From: Mesorhizobium amorphae
GTDB taxonomy: Bacteria > Pseudomonadota > Alphaproteobacteria > Rhizobiales > Rhizobiaceae
Reading direction: 5' to 3'
Length of the DNA stretch: 64,000 nucleotides
NCBI RefSeq assembly: GCF_014843845.1
Contig: NZ_JHQS01000013.1
Location: 1 to 64,000, forward strand
Shown: positions 9,543 through 18,038 of the stretch, piece after piece
Layout: every line of letters begins with the position of its first letter
How positions within the stretch are numbered: position 1 is the first letter of the stretch
Program-made: the position numbers and the translations under genes
The notes under the pieces: model-generated
Told to the model about the DNA's origin: nothing
Seen by the model: the letters and a program-made list of their open reading frames with translations, nothing else
Databases searched by the model: none

Positions 9543-10471
9543 TGCTTCGGTTCGCTGCTATCCGTATCCTCCGTGCTGTTCTGACAATCGCGCTGGTGGT
9601 GACATTTGCCTTCCTCGTGCTCAGGCTTTCCGGAGATCCAGCGCGCAGCATCATGGGGGACGACGCCTCGCCCGAGGCCATGGCTGCCTTTCGCCGGGAG
9701 TGGGGTCTCGATCAGCCTCTCTGGATGCAATACCTCCACTACTTCGCAGCAATTTTTCAGGGCGAACTCGGCCGCTCGATGCGTGGCGGCGGGCCTGCGC
9801 TTGACCTTGTCCTGGGACGTATCCCGGCAACGCTCATGCTGACCCTGCCTGCGCTTCTGATGAAACTGGCGATCGGTATTCCAGCCGGTATCTATGCCGC
9901 TTTGCATCGGGACAGCGCCATTGACCGCGCCGTCATGGTCACGGCCGTTGCAGGCTATACGGTGCCAAGCTTTGTCCTCGGCCTGGTATTGGTTCAAGTC
10001 CTGGCAATCTGGTTTGCCTGGCTACCGACCGGCGGCACGGGCAGTCTACAGCATCTCATCCTGCCGATCATTACTCTCGGCGTTGGCGGTGCCGCGGTGC
10101 TCGCCCGCTTCGTTCGCAGTGCGATGCTGGAGGTGCTGGGGCAGCCGTACATTCGCACTGCGAGTGCCAAGGGAATCCCCTGGGCCGCAGTTGTGCGGGG
10201 TCACGCCCTGCCGAATGCCGCAATTCCTACCGTTACCATTGTCGGCTTCATGGTTGGCAATCTGATCGCTGGTTCGGTTGTGGTCGAGAGCGTGTTCTCC
10301 TGGCCGGGTGTCGGCAATCTGCTGGTCGTGTCGGTGACGGCGCGGGATCTGGCGGTCGTACAATGCATTCTGCTGCTGGTGGCCGTCGCAATGGTGCTTT
10401 CAAATCTCATCGTCGACTTCCTCTACGGTTTCCTCGATCCGCGTCTCTCGACCGGGGGCGCTGAGACATGA
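9542..10471 (+). CDS. ABC transporter permease 1 (DppB type)
   Basis: About 309 residues from the ATG at 9542, which overlaps the preceding TGA. An N-terminal membrane anchor (LRAVLTIALVVTFAFLVLRL) and the diagnostic segment GDPARSIMGDDASPE are followed by five more hydrophobic spans. The EAA loop reads YIRTASAKGIPWAAVVRGHALPNA. It is the first of two transmembrane subunits of the importer. Confidence 0.9.
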   Translation: MLRFAAIRILRAVLTIALVVTFAFLVLRLSGDPARSIMGDDASPEAMAAFRREWGLDQPLWMQYLHYFAAIFQGELGRSMRGGGPALDLVLGRIPATLMLTLPALLMKLAIGIPAGIYAALHRDSAIDRAVMVTAVAGYTVPSFVLGLVLVQVLAIWFAWLPTGGTGSLQHLILPIITLGVGGAAVLARFVRSAMLEVLGQPYIRTASAKGIPWAAVVRGHALPNAAIPTVTIVGFMVGNLIAGSVVVESVFSWPGVGNLLVVSVTARDLAVVQCILLLVAVAMVLSNLIVDFLYGFLDPRLSTGGAET

Positions 10472-11337
10472 ACATGATGGAAAAAGTGACCGAAACGGCG
10501 GCTGGCGAGCGAGAGAACACCAAGCACCGCCGTATCCCAATCTCCGTTTCCGTCAGCGCCCTCTGGATTGCTTTTATCGTCGTTGTAGCGCTGCTCGCGT
10601 ACCAGATCGCCCCGTACCAATACACCGCGCTTGATCTGCCAAACCGGCTGGCCTCGCCATTCCACCCGCAACATCTGCTCGGAACGGACGAACTGGGACG
10701 CGATATTCTGTCGCGATTGATCGTGTCCGTTCGTATCTCGGTTCTGGTTGCTCTGGGCGCAACGCTGATTTCGGCTTGCTTTGGCACGACCATGGGCTTT
10801 GCGGCGGCCCACTTTCGTGGGCGCGTCGAGCAGTTCATCCTGATGCTCGCTGACTTCCAGGCAGCCATGCCGTTCCTCGTCCTATCGCTATCGGTACTTG
10901 CGTTTTTCGGAAACGCTTTGCCGTTGTTCATCGGGCTGATGGGGCTTTACGGCTGGGAGCGCTATGCCCGTATCGCACGCGGGCTTGCGATCTCCGCCAG
11001 TGCGCAAGGCTACGCCGGCGCCGTTCGTCAATTGGGAGCGAGCCCAAGGCGGATATATCTGCGGCACATCCTCCCGAATATCGCGTCGACGCTCATTGTT
11101 TCCATGACGCTGACCTTCCCGGAGATCATCCTCATGGAAAGCAGCCTGTCGTTTCTGGGCCTTGGTGTTCAGCCCCCGATGACGAGCCTCGGAAACATGC
11201 TCGGCTATGGCCGGGAGTATATGACACGTGCGCCATGGATCATGTTTGCGCCAGCTACGTTGATCGTTACCACGACGCTCTCCATCAGCTTGTTGGGCGA
11301 CTGGCTGCGCGACCGGTTGGACAAGGGACTGCAGTAA
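10468..11337 (+). CDS. ABC transporter permease 2 (DppC type)
   Basis: 289 residues, start overlapping the previous stop by four bases. It has an N-terminal membrane span, the DppC hallmark HLLGTDELGRDILSRLI, further membrane spans, and an EAA loop (GYAGAVRQLGASPRRIYLRHILPN). It completes a five-gene importer operon with every junction overlapping or nearly so. Confidence 0.9.
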   Translation: MNMMEKVTETAAGERENTKHRRIPISVSVSALWIAFIVVVALLAYQIAPYQYTALDLPNRLASPFHPQHLLGTDELGRDILSRLIVSVRISVLVALGATLISACFGTTMGFAAAHFRGRVEQFILMLADFQAAMPFLVLSLSVLAFFGNALPLFIGLMGLYGWERYARIARGLAISASAQGYAGAVRQLGASPRRIYLRHILPNIASTLIVSMTLTFPEIILMESSLSFLGLGVQPPMTSLGNMLGYGREYMTRAPWIMFAPATLIVTTTLSISLLGDWLRDRLDKGLQ

Positions 11338-11656
11338 CGTGGGAATGCAGCGAAGGCTGCCGCCTCATCAGGGACAAGATGATCAAACAGATGCAAGGTT
11401 TCACAAATGAAACGATTGTTATTGGAGCGTGGGGCAATCGGTTGCTCGAACGAAACGACGGAAATCGAGCCCGGCATGGTGCTCCCATATGAGTGGCCCT
11501 GGTATGTCCGCGGTCTCGGAGCGTTCATGCTTGGAAAATCAATTCATCATCGGCGCCGACTCTTCCGAACCATGCTGGTCTTTGTCGCGTGATCTCGCGA
11601 TATGCGACTGCTAGCGAAATGGCGTCTTTGTCAACGTGAACTGCGAGATACACGGT
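11338..11656 (+). other. Gap between importer and phosphodiesterase gene
   Basis: A stretch of 319 bp without a convincing gene. No strong terminator hairpin with a T-run was seen, so the downstream gene could be read from the importer promoter or from its own. Confidence 0.4.
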
Positions 11657-13126
11657 ATGCGCTTCCTCATCGTCAGTTTCGACGGCCTGCGCCCTGACCT
11701 AGTCGCACCCGACCTGACGCCGAACCTCTGCCGTCTACAGGCCCAGGGCATCACTCTGTCGAACCATCGCACGGTCTATCCAAGCGAAACCCGCTCGGCC
11801 TTTCCCAGCTTGGTGACCGGTTCGACCACGAGCCGGCACGGCATGGTTGGGAACATATATGTCGACCGTTCAGTCACTCCGTCCCGCTACATCGACACAG
11901 AAGACGCGGTTCTCCTGCGCAAGCTTGACCTGGAAAGCGGTGGGCGGCTGATGTCCACACAGACACTAGGGGAAATCCTCGCTTCGGCCGGTCGGAGTCT
12001 TGCCGTCTTGGCCACCAACTCGCCCGGCACCACGCGCTTTTTCCACCACAAGGCGGAGGATTTCGGGCATGTTCGGCTCTCGGGGCATTTCCGCGAGGTC
12101 TGCACGCCGGACGATCTGCTGGCTGAAGCCGAAGAGCTTGTCGGGCCGTTGCCGCCGAAACCGCCCAGCACTAAGCCTGACAAGGCCGGCCAAGACTGGA
12201 TCACTTCAGCGTTTCTCGATGTCATTTGGCCGAAATACCGGCCGGACGTCACGGTCCTCTCCTATGGCGAGCCAGACCTCAGCTCGCACTTCCACGGCAC
12301 AGGCGCTGAGGCGACTCGGGCCATCATCGCGCATTGCGACCGCCAGTTTGGCCGGGTGCTCGACTGGTGGGAAGCGGAGGGACGTGCTGAAGGCGTACAG
12401 ATCATCGCGATCTCCGACCACGGACACATAACGGGTCATACCCAGGTTTCGGTCGTCGAGCGCCTGCGCGATGCGGGCTACCGACCCGGTACGGCACCCG
12501 CACCGGATGTCGATGTCGTGGTGGTGCCCGGGCAGGTCGGCGCGCTCTATCTCGCTGACCCAAGCGACGAACGGATCGCTCGGATCGTGGCCACGATCAC
12601 CGGCGAGCCGTGGTGCGGGCCGGTCTTTACCCGCGCTAAGAATGACATCGAGGGCATCGCCCTCGGCAGTCTCGGCAGCCACCTTGTTTTCATCGATCAT
12701 GTCCGCGCGCCGGACGTGTCCTTTTGCTTCCGCGCGAATGACAGTGTCGATCCATTCGGCCTTGTCGGCGGCACGTTCTACGAAAACAACCGCCGTGCAG
12801 GCCTCGGCGTTCATGGTGGTCTTCATCCTAGGGAACTGGTCGCCCTCGGTGTTGTTGCCGGTTCGGCTTTCCCCGGGCAGGGGTCCGTTTCCGTGGTCCC
12901 ATCTGGGATCTGCGATTTCGCACCGACCATTCTGCACCTCTTGGAGATAGCGCAGCCGGAAAGCATGACCGGCCGGATTCTGACCGAAGTTGTGGAGCCA
13001 GGACAGAAGGCCGCTCCCGAAAGTCGCAGTGAAGCTTTTGATACGGGGCTTGGCCGTTTCAGGCAGGTTCTTCGGCGTGTCCAGGTCGGAGCCTCGACCT
13101 ACATCGAGAGCGGAACGGCGGAATGA
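11657..13126 (+). CDS. Alkaline-phosphatase-superfamily phosphodiesterase / phosphonohydrolase (NPP or phosphonoacetate-hydrolase type)
   Basis: About 489 residues from the ATG at 11657 (a GTG at 11636 would add seven). All metal sites of the nucleotide pyrophosphatase/phosphodiesterase family are visible: Asp9 in FDGLRPD, nucleophile candidate Thr45 in YPSETRSAFPSLVTG, the SYGEPDLSSHFHGTG motif, ISDHGH, and the late GVHGG histidine. The family includes phosphodiesterases and phosphonoacetate hydrolase. Next to a phosphonate breakdown cluster it most plausibly cleaves a phosphonate ester or C-P substrate to give a phosphonate or phosphate. There is no obvious signal peptide, so it is probably cytoplasmic. 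The exact substrate cannot be read from sequence. Confidence 0.75.
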   Translation: MRFLIVSFDGLRPDLVAPDLTPNLCRLQAQGITLSNHRTVYPSETRSAFPSLVTGSTTSRHGMVGNIYVDRSVTPSRYIDTEDAVLLRKLDLESGGRLMSTQTLGEILASAGRSLAVLATNSPGTTRFFHHKAEDFGHVRLSGHFREVCTPDDLLAEAEELVGPLPPKPPSTKPDKAGQDWITSAFLDVIWPKYRPDVTVLSYGEPDLSSHFHGTGAEATRAIIAHCDRQFGRVLDWWEAEGRAEGVQIIAISDHGHITGHTQVSVVERLRDAGYRPGTAPAPDVDVVVVPGQVGALYLADPSDERIARIVATITGEPWCGPVFTRAKNDIEGIALGSLGSHLVFIDHVRAPDVSFCFRANDSVDPFGLVGGTFYENNRRAGLGVHGGLHPRELVALGVVAGSAFPGQGSVSVVPSGICDFAPTILHLLEIAQPESMTGRILTEVVEPGQKAAPESRSEAFDTGLGRFRQVLRRVQVGASTYIESGTAE

Positions 13127-13129
13127 TAG

Positions 13130-13536
13130 GACCGCATGTTTGCGCAGAGGCAAGCCTTCGACGAAAGAAAAGGCGACCATAAACGTGATGCGCCGATGCT
13201 TGATGCGCCTTTCCAACGCGACCTCCACTCGTATGCCATGTTCCAGCTCGACTTGGACGCATGCGCGCTGAGGCCCATGGGCATGGTCCGCACCAACCCA
13301 CTCCACCCAGATATCGTCGAAAGCTTCTCTTTGAGGTCGCTGAGATAGATTAAGATGGAAAGGAGATTCTGCTTGCCAGTCCCTTGTTCCTGCAACAATC
13401 GATCCAGCTCTGTTTGCTCGGCGATGTCGCCGTTGTAGACGCCGGCGATCGCGACCAACCATGTCATGTCAGCGGACCAAAAGCCGATCCCGTGCTTCTC
13501 CCGGGCCACACCTGGGAGACACGCTGGATTTTCCAT
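13130..13536 (-). pseudogene. RidA/YjgF-family gene, frameshifted
   Basis: Read leftward from 13536, one frame gives VAGVYNGDIAEQTELDRLLQ, then GTGKQNLLSILIYLSDLKEK. A second frame carries on with AFDDIWVEWVGADHAHGPQ and RACVQVELEHGIRVEVALE. Joined, these make a typical RidA protein of about 120 residues, an enamine/imine deaminase that clears reactive intermediates of PLP enzymes. The frames break near 13325-13330. It follows the CobD-like gene by about 38 bp on the same strand and was probably the last gene of the pepM operon. It converges tail to tail with the phosphodiesterase gene. Confidence 0.6.
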
Positions 13537-13573
13537 TGGTTTGCCATTTTTCTTTCCCCGTTTCGTACCGACA

Positions 13574-14674
13574 CTACGTTTCGGCGACCTCCTGAAGGCG
13601 CTCTACAAGAAGCCTGTTTTCGTCGAACGTCCGCGCAGCAATACGCAGGTACCGAGTTCCCTTGCTGAGCGTTTTAGCCCCGCTGTGGCGAATCAGGACT
13701 CGATGGTGCGCAAGGAGCTTTTCCGCGAGCGCGGCTCCATCTGGCCAATCATCTGGAAGGCGGCAGAAGACGAAGTTTGCATCCGGCCGAAGTACATGCA
13801 TATCAGGGATCTTCGCGAGTTCTGAATAGAGCTGGTCGCGATCCCGACGCACCTGAGTCCAGCTTTCCTCCGCTTCGCGCTGGTAGCTCGGCAGAGCGTG
13901 GAGGAAAAACTCTCCTAATGTACTTACATTCCAAGCCGGCAAATTTCTTCGCACGGCAGAGATCAGCTTTTGATCGCTTGCGAGCATGTAACCGAGACGT
14001 AGCCCGCAAACGCCGAATATCTTCCCCAGGCTTTTGAATATCACCAGGTTTGGATATTCTTGGATTCTGTCCTCGATACTTCCGGAAGCACCCTCTGGGG
14101 TGAATTCGACGAACGATTCATCGACGATGATTCGAATATTTCGCGCTAAAAGTATTTTTGTGAGGTGGAGAAGCTCCTGCCGCAAAACTCCCCTAGAGGT
14201 TGGATTGTTCGGCGAAATGACAACGACCGCGTCGGCGTTATGCGCTATCGCATGCCAGGCGAACTTCTCGACATCGAGCTCGAAGTCCGGAGCAGGTAAA
14301 GGAAACCGCGCCAGCCGTTCGGGCGACACCACCTGCTCGTATGGATTGAAGGTCGGTGTCGGAACGGCTAAGCGCCAGTTTAGCGCTTGGATGCTCGCAT
14401 GAATCAGTTCCGCAACGCCATTGCCAACAGCGAGGTTCAGCGGATCTTGGGAAATCAAGCTGCCCAACTGCTCAGCAAGATGTGGCTGCGGTGACGGATA
14501 GCAACTGATGAGCTCGGGAAGCCGCTCGCCAAGCGCGGTATAGAAACCATGGGGCGGAAAGTATAGATTTACCAGCAGAACATGATCGGTGACACCATAG
14601 CGCCAATATCCGCCGGGAAAATCATGAACGAGTGAACGACTAAGGGGCTCGCTAGGCAAAGGTGTAGGTTGCAT
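13574..14674 (-). CDS. CobD/HisC-like PLP enzyme in the phosphonate operon
   Basis: 366 residues, fold-type I PLP family. It has SPNNPTS at 154-160, an Asp in IIVDESFVEF, and Lys218 in SLGKIFGVCGLRLGY, which lines up with the SLTKFYAIPGLRLGY active site of CobD (threonine-phosphate decarboxylase) and with HisC. CobD decarboxylates an amino acid carrying a phosphoester, so decarboxylation of phosphonoalanine to 2-aminoethylphosphonate is conceivable here; a plain transaminase is the alternative. It lies in the same strand and order as pepM, after a broken methyltransferase gene. Confidence 0.65.
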   Translation of the reverse strand: MQPTPLPSEPLSRSLVHDFPGGYWRYGVTDHVLLVNLYFPPHGFYTALGERLPELISCYPSPQPHLAEQLGSLISQDPLNLAVGNGVAELIHASIQALNWRLAVPTPTFNPYEQVVSPERLARFPLPAPDFELDVEKFAWHAIAHNADAVVVISPNNPTSRGVLRQELLHLTKILLARNIRIIVDESFVEFTPEGASGSIEDRIQEYPNLVIFKSLGKIFGVCGLRLGYMLASDQKLISAVRRNLPAWNVSTLGEFFLHALPSYQREAEESWTQVRRDRDQLYSELAKIPDMHVLRPDANFVFCRLPDDWPDGAALAEKLLAHHRVLIRHSGAKTLSKGTRYLRIAARTFDENRLLVERLQEVAET

Positions 14675-14677
14675 AAT

Positions 14678-15327
14678 CTAGGCCTCCATCAATTTTGGTT
14701 CGGTCCAGATTGACCGACCCGTCCATGCATGAGTGTGGTGGAGTGTGATGACGTTGGTTTTCCCAGCTACGCGATCCAGCACAGGTTTTAAGATCTCGCC
14801 CCAGCGTTCGGAGCCGATTTGGCTCGGGACATCGTGGTAGGATCTCCACATTTCCAAGTAGGTGGGTGCCGTCATAGCCTCATAATGCGGCATGGCAATC
14901 GAAAGCACTTGCCGAATCGGCCCGGTTTGATGTGCACCATCTCGATTTGGCCAAATAATTTGTAGACGTTGTTTCGAACCCGTCTGTCCAATGGGATGCG
15001 GTTCCCATGCAGACCCAGTCACAGATGCGTCCGGGGGTCCGGTTTCCTCCGGTGAACCCACTGTCCATTCGAACCGTTCGACGGCCGGTCCGAATGCGGG
15101 TCGCTGATCCGACATTCCCTTGCTCGGTTCGATTGCGTAACCATGCAAACCCCGTTGGGCCAACATGCCGGTGAGCTTCCCGCCTCGACATCTGCAACGA
15201 CTGCGCCCGGTCGTCTTGCCAGGATGAAAGAGGAGATCATATCGAGCGCTGCCGCCGCAGAAAGAGGGCAGCTAACATAGTGTTCGGCGACAGCGCCTAG
15301 ATCGCCCCATTTGATCGGACTATTCAT
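14678..15327 (-). pseudogene. SAM-dependent methyltransferase gene, frameshifted
   Basis: The N-terminal part from 15327 reads MNSPIKWGDLGAVAEHYVS and leads into a Rossmann motif I-like VVADVEAG. The frame then changes near 15170, and another frame continues with MLAQRGLHGYAIEPSKGM (acidic loop) through to LHHTHAWTGRSIWTEPKLMEA at 14678. Together they look like one class I methyltransferase of about 215 residues broken by at least one indel. Its position between the CDP-alcohol phosphatidyltransferase and the CobD-like gene makes it a former tailoring enzyme of the phosphonate pathway. Confidence 0.6.
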
Positions 15328-15375
15328 TTGCGAGCTGCTTTACCGCGAGGTGAGAGACGGACTGGCTTCGGCTGG

Positions 15376-15990
15376 CTACCCCGCCGAAAAGCCGCGATAA
15401 GCTAGGAATATTGATGCCACGACCGCGAAGACGGTGACCGCTGCATACATTGTGCGATTCATACTTGGCACGGCGATTGGCAGCACGTGCAGAACCGCAA
15501 GCAACAAGAAGAGTCCGCATGTAGCAGTGTTCCACAGTGGGACAGGAATCCACGCTGCGATAAGCAGAAGAACTGCCATAAGCGGAACGTCGTAGGAAAG
15601 CGGAACGCCGGTGAAATACCCTTTTGCGGACATCCCGAAATTGCTGAAATAACTCAATCGCAAAGCACCAGCGAGTATTAGAGCGAGCCCCGTTACAAAC
15701 GGTAAGACACCGCCTGTTCCGATTTGCATTAGTACCGCAGCCGGAATGACGGCGCCGTACAGGAGGTCAGCAAATCCATCCAGACTCTTCCCCATATTGG
15801 CCGTCTCTGCCGACCGGTTTTTCGTTCGCTTCGCGACCACTCCGTCGAAATGGTCTGCTAAGACCGCCCAGAGCGCTGCCGCGATGGCAAGCTCCGGTTT
15901 GCCCGATTGCGCAAAATAGAGCGCGGTTCCTGATGCCAGGAGGCCAAGCATCGTGATCTGGTTCGCGCGGTCTGAGAGATAGATGATCAT
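15376..15990 (-). CDS. CDP-alcohol phosphatidyltransferase-family membrane protein
   Basis: About 204 residues from the ATG at 15990, chosen because GGAGGG precedes it by about seven bases. It carries the family motif D-x2-D-G-x2-A-K-R ... G-x3-D-x3-D at residues 46-75 (DHFDGVVAKR, then GKSLDGFAD), with Lys in place of the usual Arg after Ala. Several hydrophobic spans follow. Such enzymes use a CDP-activated group and an alcohol to form a phosphodiester in the membrane. The adjacent nucleotidyltransferase could supply a CMP-activated phosphonate, so this enzyme could transfer a phosphonate headgroup to a lipid, polyol or glycan acceptor. The acceptor is unknown. Confidence 0.8.
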   Translation of the reverse strand: MIIYLSDRANQITMLGLLASGTALYFAQSGKPELAIAAALWAVLADHFDGVVAKRTKNRSAETANMGKSLDGFADLLYGAVIPAAVLMQIGTGGVLPFVTGLALILAGALRLSYFSNFGMSAKGYFTGVPLSYDVPLMAVLLLIAAWIPVPLWNTATCGLFLLLAVLHVLPIAVPSMNRTMYAAVTVFAVVASIFLAYRGFSAG

Positions 15991-16006
15991 TGGAAGCCCT
16001 CCGATC

Positions 16007-16807
16007 CTATCTCGACACGATTTGATGCCGGAAAAGGGGATCCGCATAAGGTGAAAATATGTTTTCTGCAGTTCTTAGATCGGCCTCGCTGTCTATCTCG
16101 TACCATCGGAGCTCATCGCAGCGGGCAGCCGCAAGCCGGAGGCCGCGGCTTTCGATGAGATGAGCAAGAAGCTCCTCCATGTAAGCCTTGATCGCACCGG
16201 AACCGATGAGATCATCAAGGGCAGGCACGATTATCGTGCGCAGCGTGGCGTCGGAGAAGCGAATGAGATTCATTGTCTTGAAGAGAGCCGGGCCGCCGGA
16301 AACTAGGTCCGCAGCTGTTTGTTTAAGCCGAACCTCGGAAATAAATCCGCCTTCGGACAAGATTACTGCAGAGCCCTCCATCGACGGATGGAAAGGCGCT
16401 ACTGCGGCTGAATTCGCCGAGTCATCTATCGTCAAGCGCCGAAGCGCGTCCTCCTCAAAGAAGACGTCGCCCTCGAGAAGATAGCAGTCTCCCGATAGTA
16501 ACGCGTCGCGTGCCAGCCAGAGCGAATAGGCGCTGCCCGTGCGGTCGAAGACCGTCGACTCGACATAATTGATATCGAGCCCACCGAAGCGTCGGCCGCA
16601 GGAATATTGGATCGCGTCTTTGCGATAGCCGACGACGATCGTCACCTCCCGCACGCCGACTGCCTCGAGGTTCTGCAAGGCGTTGTGAAGGATCGGCGTG
16701 CCATTGACTTCGACCAGCGGCTTCGGCCTCAGATCGGTGAGCGGACGCAGGCGCGAGCCAAACCCGGCGGCAAGAATCACCGCCTTTCTCGGAGCAATTG
16801 CAGTCAT
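16007..16807 (-). CDS. Nucleotidyltransferase, probable phosphonate cytidylyltransferase (PntC-like)
   Basis: About 266 residues from the ATG at 16807, which lies four bases after the upstream stop. The N-terminal signature AVILAAGFGSRLRPLTDLRP then KPLVEVNGTPI (about 9-40) is that of the sugar-phosphate/choline-phosphate nucleotidyltransferases. It has a metal-binding LLEGDVFF and a DxxED-like acidic end. In PEP-mutase operons such enzymes (PntC) make CMP-aminoethylphosphonate or related activated phosphonates. The CDP-alcohol phosphatidyltransferase immediately downstream would use that product. Substrate and choice of CTP are inferred from context. Confidence 0.78.
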   Translation of the reverse strand: MTAIAPRKAVILAAGFGSRLRPLTDLRPKPLVEVNGTPILHNALQNLEAVGVREVTIVVGYRKDAIQYSCGRRFGGLDINYVESTVFDRTGSAYSLWLARDALLSGDCYLLEGDVFFEEDALRRLTIDDSANSAAVAPFHPSMEGSAVILSEGGFISEVRLKQTAADLVSGGPALFKTMNLIRFSDATLRTIIVPALDDLIGSGAIKAYMEELLAHLIESRGLRLAAARCDELRWYEIDSEADLRTAENIFSPYADPLFRHQIVSR

Positions 16808-16811
16808 GGGT

Positions 16812-18038
16812 CTAAGCCCCACTTTTTTGGTTGCTGCGACGATTCCTTCGGTTCCAGGCGTTAAGGACGCTGACCACACGCTCAAGGCCCGGCTCGAGTT
16901 GCTCCGGCGGAATGCCATAGGAGAGCCTGAGCCCCATGGGATCGCCGAAGGCAGTGCCTGGCACGCCGGCCACGCCGGCCTGCGCGAGCAGTGCGGCCAC
17001 GATGTCGTCGGCCGTCCTGGCGCGACCATTGGCGAGCGTCGGCCGCAACAGGCCGGACAGATCGAGATAGAAATAGAACCCGCCCTGTGCTTCAGGTATC
17101 GGCACGCGCCGCAGCTCGGAGAGGGCGGTAAGCCCAGCCTGCCGCGCCGCCGTCAATTGACCCTTGAGCCGGGCTTCAAAGGCGCCATCTCCCTCACGCA
17201 GGTGGTGCAGCACGGCGTGCTGGGCAACGACATTAGGGTTCGATGTCGTGTGCGACTGAAGCGCCTTGACAGCGGAGATCAGTTCCTTCGGCGCAGCGAG
17301 ATACCCGATGCGCCAGCCGGCGAGGGCCAGGCTTTTGGAGAAGGCATTGACGATCACCGTCCGGGCCCGGACCTCCGGGGCCAGTGACACGACCGGATGA
17401 TGCCGATGGCCATCATGGGTGAAGGGGCCGTAACATTCATCGAAGATGATCCAGAGGTCCCGCTCGATCGCCAGCTGGGCGATGCCCGAAAGAGTCTCCG
17501 CGTCGTAGACGGCGCCGCTGGGGTTGGCGGGCGTGTTGACGACGATGGCCCGGGTCATCGGCGTGATGACGCGTTGGATGTCGTCGATCCGTGGAACGTA
17601 GCCGTTTCCTCGCGTGTCGATATGGACTGGGGTGCCGCCGGCGATCTGGACCTGCGCTGGGAATGTCGTCCAGTAGGGTGCGGGAATGATGACCTGGTCG
17701 CCGGGATTGATCAGCGTCATCGCCACGTTGAAAAGAGCCTGCTTGGCGCCGTTCGTCACGGCGAGCTCGTCGGCCCGCCAGAGCTGCCCTGTCTCGACCG
17801 ATACCTTCCGTGCCAGCGCCTCGCGCAACTCCATCAAACCGATGGTGTCAGTGTAGCGGTTCAGGCCTTGTCGAATCGCCTCGATCGCTCCGTCCCGGAT
17901 CGTCGGTGCCAGATCGCTCCAGATCTCGCCGGCCGTGAGATCAACAATCTCCATCCCGACATCAGCGGCCGCGTTTGCTGCAGCGCGCGCTGCTGCCGTG
18001 CCGCTTGAGCCGAACAAGCTCATCCGTCGCGCAAGCAT
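16812..18038 (-). CDS. Class I aminotransferase, probable phosphonopyruvate transaminase
   Basis: 408 residues from the ATG at 18038, preceded by GGAGGG; it overlaps the end of pepM by 19 bases. It is fold-type I: NTPANPSG at 168-175, Asp200 in IIFDECYG, Schiff-base Lys235 in NAFSKSLALAGWRIGY, and RLSYG near the end. As the gene directly after PEP mutase it most likely pulls the unfavourable mutase reaction forward by converting phosphonopyruvate to L-phosphonoalanine. It differs clearly in sequence from the catabolic aminotransferase at 3424-4662. A decarboxylase (Ppd) is not present anywhere in the operon. Confidence 0.75.
   Translation of the reverse strand: MLARRMSLFGSSGTAAARAAANAAADVGMEIVDLTAGEIWSDLAPTIRDGAIEAIRQGLNRYTDTIGLMELREALARKVSVETGQLWRADELAVTNGAKQALFNVAMTLINPGDQVIIPAPYWTTFPAQVQIAGGTPVHIDTRGNGYVPRIDDIQRVITPMTRAIVVNTPANPSGAVYDAETLSGIAQLAIERDLWIIFDECYGPFTHDGHRHHPVVSLAPEVRARTVIVNAFSKSLALAGWRIGYLAAPKELISAVKALQSHTTSNPNVVAQHAVLHHLREGDGAFEARLKGQLTAARQAGLTALSELRRVPIPEAQGGFYFYLDLSGLLRPTLANGRARTADDIVAALLAQAGVAGVPGTAFGDPMGLRLSYGIPPEQLEPGLERVVSVLNAWNRRNRRSNQKSGA

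Noticed and set aside
5915..11337. Nickel importer (NikABCDE) as the identity of the ABC operon
   Set aside because: Dpp and Nik systems share this fold, but the operon lies with the LysR and phosphonate genes and shares a palindromic box with them; nickel remains possible but less supported.
12206..13462. A 418-codon open frame on the minus strand
   Set aside because: Most of it is antisense to the phosphodiesterase gene; only its 5' part has a real signal, which belongs to the frameshifted ridA gene.
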